Assembly (NCBI GenBank): GCA_012295275.1
Contig: CM022665.1
Location: 39,169,795-39,202,294, forward strand
DNA: 32,500 bases
Reading direction: 5' to 3'
Source of the DNA: Chrysomallon squamiferum
Lineage: Eukaryota > Mollusca > Gastropoda > Neomphalida > Peltospiridae
Shown here: positions 1-32,500 of the stretch, piece by piece
How the letters are laid out: every line of letters begins with the position of its first letter
Numbering within the stretch: position 1 is the stretch's first letter
Notes under the pieces: model-generated
What the model saw: the letters and a program-made list of their open reading frames with translations, nothing else
Told to the model about the DNA's origin: nothing
Database searches by the model: none
Program-made: the position numbers and the translations under genes

Positions 1-245
1 CTTTTCTTCTTTTTTTTTCTTCTTCTTCTTCTTCTTCTTCTTTGTCTTATTATTATTGTCATTATTATTATTACTACTGTGTCATCATTATTATTACTAT
101 GAAAAGTATTTATATTCATGACATTTTATTGTTCAGTGTATTCATTCAAATCTGAAAATATAAGCCACAGAATGTTAAACAAATTTAACAAATTATGGCT
201 TCAGTGAATTGACTTTATATGAATTAATTATTTTAAATGTTACAG
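1..245 (+). other. Intron 3' part of the CEP152-like gene
   Basis: Non-coding. It starts with a CTT/poly-T tract (1-43) and ATT triplets (48-103) and ends in the acceptor at 245. Nothing else is recognisable. Confidence 0.6.
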
Positions 246-396
246 AAGATGTAATGCTACACACAACACAAGCCAATCTGAGAGCTGCTGAGACAGTGAA
301 GGAGAGTGTAGCTAAAGAGAGACTTAACACAGTCAAACAGCTGAAAAACTTCTACAAAAACAGCGTCAGAAAAATACTTCAGAATGAACTAGCAGG
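246..396 (+). CDS. Penultimate coding exon of a coiled-coil protein, putative CEP152/Asterless
   Basis: An acceptor AAATGTTACAG at 235-245 opens the frame DVMLHTTQANLRAAETVKES and the donor G|GTATAA closes it at 396. The encoded helix is charged and heptad-like, ending LKNFYKNSVRKILQNELAG. This resembles the K(M/L)R.YY...L..IL..(E/D) segment near the end of the CEP152 coiled coil. The phase carried over is two bases (GG), completed by A from 1139. Exons further upstream lie outside the window. Confidence 0.75.
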
Positions 397-1138
397 GTAT
401 AAAATTAATTGCACTTGTTTTAACTGACTGAACATTTTAAATCTTGATTTAGAATGGAAAAGTTTATTCTTTCATTTTTTTTAACTTATTTATATTTTTA
501 TTATTATTAAGTGGGTTTTTTTTTTTTTTTTTTTTTTCAGTATTCGTCGGCAGAAATTTTAAATTTATTTTACATATATGTGTTCTTTTAATAATTATTA
601 TTATCAATTTTTTTTTTTTTTTTTTTTTTAAACTTTGTTGATGATGGTTATGTTTTTAGTTGGCTAGTTAAGATCATTCCTAACCACTACTTTCTTATAC
701 ATTTTTGCATTTTTAAATCCAAATCAATAATTTAATGACTTTCTAAAATGCCACACACTAAATTTATGTAGTAGAATAAGTAAATTTAAATTCATTAAAT
801 GTTTATAAAAATAACTGAGAAGATAAAATGTTATAAATATACTTTAATAAAATGTCATTTAAAATATTTTTAGAGCAATATCTTTTAACTGATTTTTACA
901 TCAGATTGCAATACTAGTAGAATACATATATTGGCATATTCAAAAATTTAAATCTGGAAATATTCTAAAGATGTTAGTTTTATTATGTCAAAGTAAAAGT
1001 ATATTTAAATATTATTTGTCAGTTATATGGAGATGGTGATTAGATGAGCATGTTTTAGGATGGTTAAAAAATTCATGTATTTATATTTTACTTTTTTTCA
1101 TTATAAAATACAAAGACAAATGGATTCAATATTTTCAG
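397..1138 (+). other. Last intron of the CEP152-like gene
   Basis: A 742-base intron with donor GTATAA and acceptor TTTTCAG. It contains poly-T runs near 518-537 and 610-629, and otherwise plain AT-rich sequence with no second open frame of interest. Confidence 0.65.
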
Positions 1139-2789
1139 AGCTGAGTTGGAGTCTAAACTCACAGCCATTGATCACGCCTTGGAACAGCTGACCCTCAGTG
1201 TGAACAGTTCCCGGTCAGTAACTCCTGTTGATGAGAACTGTGAGAAGCAGGATCACAGCAGCAAGACATCTTTTACCAGTGGAAGCATTCTGACACCTCG
1301 CAGTATTTACAGTGTTACCGGAAGTGAATTTTCCAGTCAGGACGATGAAGAAAACAGCAGACTTGATCAGTCTGAACAGAGGTCTTATAGTTCAGTTAAT
1401 TCCAGTGCTACATCATATCAACCTTTACACATCATTGACATGACTGATACATTTACTGAATCCAGACCATTTGGACATAGTAATATTCCCATAGATTCAC
1501 CTACAGACAATGTTACTGTTAGGAGCAGGCCTCCAAAGTATTCTAATAATGAAATGGTTCAGACGACAGATGCATCTAATAGTACAATCACTCTGAGACC
1601 CAATCCTACGCGGTTACCTAAAACCAGTTCCGATGGCAGACCATTACAAAGAAGAACATTTGAGGAGAATCGAACTCAGCTTCAGTTTTCTAATGTTTCT
1701 TCCAAATTTCTTTCAAATGATAGTTCTATGTTTAACAAAGATGGTTCTAAAGAAAAAGACCTCAGACTCGAAGTGCTGAAAAAACAAACTTTAAGAGAAG
1801 AACCAATATGTACAAAAATTCCACAGCGGTCAAAGTCTCCTTCATTTGTGACTAAAAAAATGACAACTAGTCAGGTCACAAAAAGCATGGAAGAAGACTT
1901 TGTAACTCCAAAACTAACCACCTTCCAGCCCAAAATATCGAAAGCAAAGTCAGAACTGTCTCTAAATAAATTAGGAGGTTCTGCTGGATTTTCTACAGCA
2001 GGCATTCAGGTGAATTACACCTACACTCCTCTGAACCAGAGCACAAATAATGGATCTCCATCTACAAGTTTGCTGTCTACTTGTAGTCTTTCTGATGGTG
2101 ATCTGAGGTTTGCTGGGTATCAGTTACCAGCTCAGAGTGACCCCAGTAATGACAAAGATGAGCCAGTCCTTTTAAATCTTCATGCTCTAGGACTTGGCCA
2201 TCCATCACCAAGGAAGTTCAATCCAGCACCAGAAAGACTCGAAGAAAGATATCAGAGAGCAAAGTCATCAGAAAACTTGTTTAACATTCCACCAGATGCT
2301 AGACGATTCAATGAAGAAAGATCTGAGACAGAAAACAAATATGCACAGCCTAATCGTTTCAAGGAATTCCCAGGCAGAAACAAACTCAAGTTTGGACTGG
2401 TTTCTATTTCACAAGATTACAGTGAAGAAGAATTGTCTCATTCTGGGAGGAAATCATTACAGGACTTGGCTTCATCATCTGTGTCTTCTGCTAAACAAGA
2501 TCAGACATTTGACAGTAGAATAAACAAGGTTCTTCATTTTGGTCAAAACCCTGATAGTTCTGGTAACGAAAACAGTAATGCAGGTCACAGAGCTTTCAAA
2601 ACAGTGGACTCAGATACTAGAGTTTTTGGTGGCAGACAGCAATCACAACCAAGATCTCTGTTTAGAGATTCACACAAAGGGAGACATTCGTATGATGATG
2701 TTTATCCAAGAGACAAATCAACAACACAGACTCATGCTGTGCGACATGTTGCATCTTCACCATCTTGTGACTCAGGTCAAGATAATTAG
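1139..2789 (+). CDS. CEP152: Last coding exon, disordered C-terminal tail, putative CEP152/Asterless
   Basis: The exon follows acceptor ATATTTTCAG (1129-1138) and reads to TAG at 2787-2789, about 549 codons. Read with the previous exon, the junction gives ILQNELAGAELESKLTAID, which resembles the human CEP152 order ...LQ.IL...GAE...SKL near the start of its C-terminal region. CEP152/Asterless is the pericentriolar scaffold that recruits PLK4 and CPAP/SAS-4 for centriole duplication. Beyond the first 30 residues the tail is Ser/Thr/Asn/Gln-rich, with no domain I recognise, which is typical of fast-evolving centrosomal tails. Codon use and the lack of stops over 1.6 kb of AT-rich DNA support real coding. 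The family name is an inference from a short conserved stretch; another coiled-coil centrosomal protein is possible. The gene is incomplete at its 5' end. Confidence 0.6.
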
Positions 2790-2809
2790 TCATTTATATT
2801 TATTTACTG

Positions 2810-2830
2810 AAAAAAAAAAAAAAAAAAAAA
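2810..2830 (+). repeat. A21 tract just after the stop codon of the CEP152-like gene
   Basis: A genome-encoded run of 21 A begins 21 bases after the stop. Oligo-dT priming here could make a false short 3' UTR in cDNA data. Confidence 0.9.
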
Positions 2831-3405
2831 TTCCTTTAATGTCTGCAAATATTGTACTAATTGAAGTGAATAAGTTTTGAGATAAACTTTTCGTATTGCC
2901 AAATTATAATCTTAATTTTGATTTAGTGGCAATGGTATTCAACATTATTTTCCATGCTTAACATTAAAACTGTTTTAAGTTTTATAAGCATGGATCTTGT
3001 TGCTCATATTCAGCATTTTCATTTTTGTTGTGTTGCCTCTTATAGATAGGTGACTGGTATTAATAATTTAAAACTTTTATTGCAACTTTTCCTATTTATG
3101 TTTTCTCTGTGATATGAAACATTCCGTCCATGAATATTTTCCCCGTCCAGATATCTGGAATTACATTAACATTCCCATTCGTCTGTTGTAAAACTGTGTT
3201 TCTCAGTAGATCTCTAACTAATGAAAGTATATATTTTTGATGTACAGTTATTTGAGAAAATCAAAGAATCTCTCTAAATTCATCATTTCTTCATGGTTTT
3301 ATATATTTTTATTCTTTTGTTAATTATTCTTTTTTTATTATTTTCATTTTTTTTTTTTTTTTTTTTTTTCTAGATTTTATAAAAAAAAAAATTATATTTT
3401 GCTTA

Positions 3406-3408
<3 letters not shown>

Positions 3409-3463
<55 letters not shown>
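3409..3463. repeat. (ATT)n microsatellite
   Basis: Uninterrupted TTA/ATT triplets over about 55 bases. Confidence 0.95.
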
Positions 3464-3465
<2 letters not shown>

Positions 3466-3494
3466 AATTTGAAAATTCATTATTAATGAGTTAA

Positions 3495-3602
3495 AATAAA
3501 TTATTCAAATGATTACTTTAGATTGCTGCTAGCAACTAAGTGTTGATGATTTATTAATCTATCAAGTGGAATCTTTCACATTTCTCTCTGAATGAAAATA
3601 AA
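3495..3602 (+). terminator. Candidate poly(A) signals for the CEP152-like gene
   Basis: AATAAA occurs at 3495-3500 and 3597-3602, about 700-810 bases after the stop. These are the first exact hexamers downstream on the + strand. In sequence this AT-rich the motif is common by chance, so the call is weak. Confidence 0.3.
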
Positions 3603-4206
3603 AAAAGTCTTATTTATAAATAAAATTATTTTATTTCATGAATTTGTAATAATTTTATGGTAATTATATAGAATTTCTGGTTCTTTACTGGAAATCTTCA
3701 CAAATTTGTCTAAATTTTAACTATATTTTTTTAATTCCATGTTAATTGTATATTCAATTAATTCATTTTGCCATGAATTTTATTTTGAAAAAAATTAATA
3801 ATTTCAACATTTTTCCAAAACTACATTTTATGTTGTCATACTTATGAAAGTATTTAGAATCTAGAATTCTTCAATATTTCAGTAATTTCAGAAAAATTCT
3901 TCTATTAATTAATAATTATTCTTATTAAAAAACTGTTAATTTGTTTGATTTCATAATTATTTTTATTTTTATTTTTTTTCATTGTAATATGGTGCTACTA
4001 TTCTGCTACTATTAGTATTCCATAAGATATTATATATGATAATAGGTCATTAAAATGAAATAATTCAATGTTTTTATTTATAACAAAAGTGGATCTTTGA
4101 ACCAAAATTTAAATTTGTTTTTGATTAATTTATTTATTATTCTTTACATACTGAGTATTTCTTGATTGCAGAGCTCTTGATTTTTACTTTTTTAATTGTG
4201 TGTGTT

Positions 4207-4237
<31 letters not shown>

Positions 4238-4259
4238 CCATATGTATGTATATATATAT
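4207..4259. repeat. (TA)n(CA)n(TA)n microsatellite
   Basis: Compound dinucleotide repeat: TA, then CA, then TATG/TA. Confidence 0.9.
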
Positions 4260-5086
4260 CATGTGTATTGTAATTTGTAATTATATTTTTATACTTTGTT
4301 ACCAAATATTTAATAAAAAAAAAATTCAAAAACTAAAAACTTTTTTGTTGTTTAGTATTTAACAGGGCTGAGTAAATTTTTTTTTGCCCAGTCAGTTTCA
4401 TTTTCTCTGTCACTGGAATTATTTGGTTATGACATTATCATTATTTCACTGTACATTTTGATTTAAAAAACCATTTCCATTTTGCCTTTATATATATATT
4501 TGTTTTAAATAACGTGAATAATAATAAATAACAAATACAGCATATTGGGCTATTTGTAAATCTCAGAAAGTAAAATAACACATCTGCAAAGCATTGCTCT
4601 TTATTATACATTTTATAAACTCTAGAACAATCACTTTTGATTTTGCATTTATTTAATTTCACAATCAACAATATTCGTTTCTGAATCCAATATAGCAATA
4701 ACGCTGAATTAAATAAAATATACATACATTTTTCATTGGTCATGTGATAATTAATTAAATATTTCAGTGGCATTACCTTAATATAAAAATACCCAAAGTA
4801 AAATATTTATTCTTAACCCACATTATGATATTCAAAAGTTCATTTATAAAAATTGTAGGAAAATGGACAGTAGTTTTAAATACGTTAATATTTCATAATT
4901 ATATTGTGCATATTAAGCATGTATGTTAGTGAATGAAAATTAATGGTAAAAAATATAAAATGTACCTGGGTCTGAGTAAATGGATACATGTACGTATGTT
5001 GTATGAAAATGGCTGATTTATACACTGAGGAAACAACTTAAAATAATTATCAGTAATTTTTATTGTATCCATTCAGTTATCTAAAA

Positions 5087-5301
5087 CAGTGCTTCTTAAA
5101 CTTTTTTTTATCTTAAAATTTCATTCACCTGAGTCTAAATTTGTTTAATTATTATTATTTGTTTTAAATTAATTAATTAATTTATTACTTTTTAAAAATT
5201 TAATTTTTTTTTTTTTTTTTTTTTTATAGATCATTTTTGTCTTAATCTCATTCTAGTTTTATTTAGACTGGGATGAACCGATTACTGTTTAAGAAGCAAA
5301 G
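5087..5301. mobile_element. hAT-like MITE, non-autonomous
   Basis: The left end CAGTGCTTCTTAAAC and the right end GTTTAAGAAGCAAAG form imperfect terminal inverted repeats (13 of 15 positions pair). They are flanked by the 8-bp direct repeats ATCTAAAA (5079-5086) and ATTTAAAA (5302-5309), 7 of 8 identical. TIRs beginning CAG..TTCT.AA and an 8-bp target duplication are typical of the hAT superfamily. There is no transposase; the interior is AT-rich with a long poly-T. Confidence 0.75.
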
Positions 5302-5504
5302 ATTTAAAATGATACATAGCTATCTTTGTCAGATAATGACCAAATACTTTATGTCTGTAACTCATGATTAATACCACTGTAAAATAAATCTTAATTATAA
5401 AAAATATAACTAATTGAATACTATTTAGATAATAATAATAAATTAATAATAATAAATGTTAATTAATTAATATAATTTTACAGTCTTTAATAATGTAGTA
5501 GTAA

Positions 5505-5527
5505 TAGTAGTAGTAGTAGTAATAATG
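5505..5527. repeat. (AGT)n microsatellite
   Basis: Short run of TAG/AGT triplets, grading into AAT. Confidence 0.8.
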
Positions 5528-5804
5528 AAATACTAAATAAAACAAGTAAAACAAAAATTCACAGTATAACTCAATATGCCTTGATTAAAAAAACCACACA
5601 AAAAAAAAAACATGAGTGTTACAGCTGTAATGTGTGTTCTCAATTTTACTTTTTTATTTTATTTTATTTATTTTTTGCATTAAATGAAAAGGATTTATCA
5701 GTGACTCAATTATATTTTTAAGGAAGGCACAATAAAAAAAAAATATATAATTTTGTCCATACTTGATGTTTGTGACCAAAAATAATAATACTGATTATGT
5801 TCAT

Positions 5805-5805
5805 A

Positions 5806-5858
<53 letters not shown>
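5805..5858. repeat. (AAT)n microsatellite
   Basis: About 18 near-perfect AAT triplets. Confidence 0.95.
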
Positions 5859-5861
<3 letters not shown>

Positions 5862-7376
5862 GTATAAAATTATAATGGAGTAAAAATGGAATGATAATGT
5901 TAAAATAACAAGCTGAATGGAATTAATAATGTTTTGTGTTTTGGTTCATAGCAAACAGCACAATGTAAATACAAAGTGTTTTTTTTTTTTTTTTTTGTGA
6001 AAAATTAACATTAATATAAACATTTAAAAATCTTATCCCCTCCACAAGAAGAAATAAGTAAAAATTATAAGGCAGAAAAATCACAAATTTAACAGCATTT
6101 CAATTTGAAAAACTTTACAACATTAAAAAGAAAAAAGAAAAACATTTTTTTTTCAAACAAATGAATACAGAATAAGAATTAAGAGATTTCAGAAATATTT
6201 CACTAAACATATTAATCGGATACAAAATTTATTTTTAATATGTGTGTTTCAATATGAAATACAAAGGCATAGACATTTCAGGCATTTACTGGGATGTTAT
6301 TATTATTATATTCATACAAACCATGATAAATGAATAACACATTTTGAAAAATTATCTCTATTAAAAGATTTGGTTATTAGGAAAATTCATCATATTGTTA
6401 AGTATGACATGAAACTTGCTCAGCTAACTTCTGACAGATATCTGTTTGGAGACAATTCTTTAATATTTACATTTGATTTACCATAAATCATTCTGGGCTG
6501 GGATTTAACTAGCCGAGGTGATTCTTGTAGAATCAAAATTTATTTTACACTGTACAACTTTGGTTGATGGTTAATAGTAATTTTAATAATATCATCATTG
6601 TATATTCAGCAGTTGATATCTGTTTCTGATTAGTGGAATTAATCTGTTTAGTTATTTTCAAAAATATTTTGTAGCCATTCAAATAATTCAGCAGTTTCAG
6701 TTCGTTCATTCTAATAATTCTGAATAACTGAAGTGCAATATTTTAAAACTGACAGGATGTGAATTTTGGCACATTATATGGACAGTTCTTACAATATTCT
6801 CTGCACTAGATCATACATATTATAATATTGTATGTTACATTCATCTAGCAGATGATTATATGGTGAAAATAAACAAATCTAAAGATTAAATCAACATGAC
6901 CAAAAAACCCCAAACAAAAACAAATAGCCACAAATCCTTTCAAAGGTTATAGTGACCAACTCTGGCAAATCTTTTATTTTTTCAGTCAAAAACTGGTCCC
7001 ATGAAATACTGACTTCATTCAGAGAATATAATGATCATTATTGTCAATATATAAGATTTTATTTTTATATATTGATCTGTTGTGACATGTATTTTACGTC
7101 AGTATAATTTTCTGTTAGATATCACCAGAAACATTTGAGTGCTTCATATCAATGAACAAACTAAGCTTACTGCTTTTGTTACAACTTGATAATAACAATA
7201 TTTAGGTTTATTGCCAATAGCACAATTTGTAAATTAAGAATTCTTGTCAGCTATAATGATCTATTATTGTGGTAAAAGAACATAATGAAATAAAGTTGAA
7301 GTAGATATTTAAAATAGTTAACTAAAACTTTTACTCAATTTGCAACTGCTATGTACACAAAAAGCAGAAATTTAAT

Positions 7377-7416
7377 ATAAATGTTAACAGTTCATATGTG
7401 AACTGTTAACATTTAT
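7377..7416. repeat. Perfect hairpin, 18-bp arms with 4-base loop
   Basis: The arm 7377-7394 (ATAAATGTTAACAGTTCA) is exactly complementary to 7399-7416, with loop TATG. A second weaker inverted pair, CATATGTG and CACATATG, overlaps it. Function unknown. Confidence 0.9.
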
Positions 7417-8098
7417 GTTACACATATGAGAAAAGAAACAAAATATATTATTATATATATATAAATTTCATATTGGCCTTCATATGAATAACAAGTCTTC
7501 CTGACATAAATGAAAATTACAACTCTATTTTAGATTTAGCATAAATATAATTAATTATTCAAATTATTAATAATCTTCTGCAAAAGACTTCAACAAAAGT
7601 AATCATCTTGAGGGCTTACAAAAATATTAGTAAAAACTGTTTTAAGAAAATCCTGAAAGATTTTACTGCAGTTTCATACAGCAGGTTAATAGTTTCTTTT
7701 TGTGAGTAATTTAATTTAATCATAAATCTTAGTACAATAAATTATAATTTTTTAAAAAATTCAGAAATTTTTAAAAATAACTGAATGCTGAATTTCATTT
7801 TATTTGCTGTTTACACAAATACTCTCATAAAAAAAACAAAAAAAAAACAACAACAAATAAAACCAACCAAAAAATATCTAAGAAAAAAAAAATATATTCA
7901 ATCAGTTTTACTTGCTACATCTTTTCTTTAGATTTTGAGTAACATAATTCTTCATTTTTGTAAATTACTTCATCCAAGTAAAATACATTTTAAAAAATCC
8001 AAAATATCTATGCCATTTTTTTTTTTTAATATTCGGATTTCATTTCACTTATAAAATATATATAAAAAAAAAAAAAAAAAAAAAAACAAAAAACCCAT

Positions 8099-8104
8099 TT
8101 TATT
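8099..8104 (-). terminator. Candidate poly(A) signal of the ALK/LTK-like gene
   Basis: AATAAA on the - strand begins 14 bases past the TGA and is followed by a T-rich stretch (8064-8086). If used, the 3' UTR would be only a few tens of bases. Other hexamers occur further on, as expected in AT-rich DNA. Confidence 0.35.
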
Positions 8105-8118
8105 TGCATTCTTTGATT

Positions 8119-31877
<23,759 letters not shown>

Positions 31878-31878
<1 letters not shown>

Positions 31879-31889
31879 CACTTCGTCAT
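31878..31889 (-). promoter_or_regulatory. Three-codon upstream ORF overlapping the receptor start codon
   Basis: On the - strand ATG ACG AAG TGA (31889-31878) has its stop overlapping the receptor ATG (TGATG). If this is in the mature 5' UTR, initiation would depend on leaky scanning or reinitiation. Whether the leader includes it is inferred, since no transcription start is visible. Confidence 0.5.
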
Positions 31890-32500
31890 GTTAGGATACC
31901 AACGACTCAATACTTTACAAGCAAACGGAGGAGACTGTCACAGTGTTTTTAGTTACTCAGCTGTTTTCTTGTACTGGAGTGTGAAAATAATCAGGTCGAA
32001 GATGGGCAGAGAGAGTAACAGATCAATCTCAGATGACCAGTGAAGCAGCGAAACAATTATTACATAACTTCACTTCCCCATGTTTAAGATAACAAATAAT
32101 TCAATAGGTGTACAAGCAGCCGGTTCAAGCTATGATAATTTAAGTTCTTTGTTGAGATGTTTTCTCGTACTGGGTAACTCTGGAGTTCCAGTGATTATGA
32201 AAACTAAAAATGATACAGAGAGATAGAAACTGATCAAGCTTCAGTGACTAGCTGAGCAAGAATGATCACCTTTTGGCTTAGCTTCGGCACTTAATGGTCT
32301 TATTTGATTAAAGTGGAAATTATGGGATGTCTTTTAAAGATGGTCACTGTAAACTCGTGTATCTGATTTGTTGTTACTGGTAAGATCCAAGAGATGGCCA
32401 GTTGAGGCTAAGTGGTTACAGACATGGCTGGGCTTGAGGGATCAATACACCTAGGTGCTCTTTGTTGGGTTATTTCCAATTCCAACCAGTACTCGTGACT
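31879..32500 (-). promoter_or_regulatory. 5' flank / leader of the ALK/LTK-like gene
   Basis: The region upstream of the start codon is less AT-rich than the introns. It contains an E-box CAGCTG near 31959 and no convincing TATA box. A diverged tandem duplication spans about 31906-32265. A tRNA A-box-like word GGCTAAGTGG occurs near 32407, too weak to call a SINE. Confidence 0.45.
31906..32265. repeat. Diverged tandem duplication, ~195-bp offset
   Basis: Matching words in the same order: TCAATA..T.TACAAGCA (31907 and 32101), TGTTTTCTTGTACTGG and TGTTTTCTCGTACTGG (31962 and 32158), then CAGAGAGAGTAACAGATCAA and CAGAGAGATAGAAACTGATC (about 32009 and 32216). The duplication covers most of the presumed promoter/leader. 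Confidence 0.65.

Larger units (their letters stand above)
2790..8118. other. Convergent intergenic spacer
   Basis: About 5.3 kb between two converging genes. It contains the probable 3' UTRs of both, ATT/AAT/TA microsatellites, a hAT-like MITE (5087-5301) and an 18-bp-arm hairpin (7377-7416). No coding region is supported; the open frames present are short and of low complexity. Confidence 0.7.

Noticed and set aside
2194-2880. Alternative + frames inside the CEP152-like last exon
   Set aside because: They overlap the long frame 1139-2789 and have no independent support.
32395-32450. tRNA-like head (GGCTAAGTGGTTA) suggesting a SINE at the window end
   Set aside because: The A-box-like word is present but no acceptable B box follows at the right distance, and no tRNA fold forms.

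Overview
The window is animal (metazoan) nuclear DNA. It is very AT-rich, its genes are split by GT-AG introns, and introns and spacers are packed with simple repeats (ATT, AGT, TCA, CA, TA, CATA, ATCT, TTTC), minisatellites and at least two short inverted-repeat transposon relics. The repeat style would suit a mollusc, possibly a cephalopod, but no sequence here fixes the species.

Two protein-coding genes face each other tail to tail. On the + strand the window opens inside a gene whose last two coding exons (246-396 and 1139-2789) encode the end of a coiled coil followed by a long disordered Ser/Thr/Asn-rich tail. The conserved part resembles the C-terminal region of the centriole assembly scaffold CEP152/Asterless. 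A spacer of about 5.3 kb (2790-8118) holds the likely 3' UTRs, microsatellites, a hAT-like MITE and a near-perfect hairpin.

On the - strand, from 31878 down to 8119, lies what looks like a complete ALK/LTK-family receptor tyrosine kinase gene in 19 coding exons. All exon phases agree and the coding lengths sum to 2625 nt (874 residues plus stop). The order is signal peptide, glycine-rich ligand-binding region, six-cysteine EGF-like module, one transmembrane helix, juxtamembrane segment with an NPSY motif, an intact kinase domain (glycine loop, Lys, Glu, HRD, DFG and the ALK-type YxxxYY activation loop), and a short tail. No MAM or LDLa domain is encoded, so the architecture is like vertebrate LTK rather than like full-length ALK. 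This is the most interesting feature of the window.

Intron 1 (9.2 kb) and intron 2 (4.1 kb) contain no recognisable genes. They hold minisatellites, a 665-bp AGT-rich block, a pyrimidine tract, a second hAT-like MITE and an inverted CCAAT pair. The region upstream of the receptor start (31879-32500) carries a three-codon upstream ORF overlapping the start codon and a diverged tandem duplication. No rRNA, tRNA, CRISPR array or bacterial-type feature was found.
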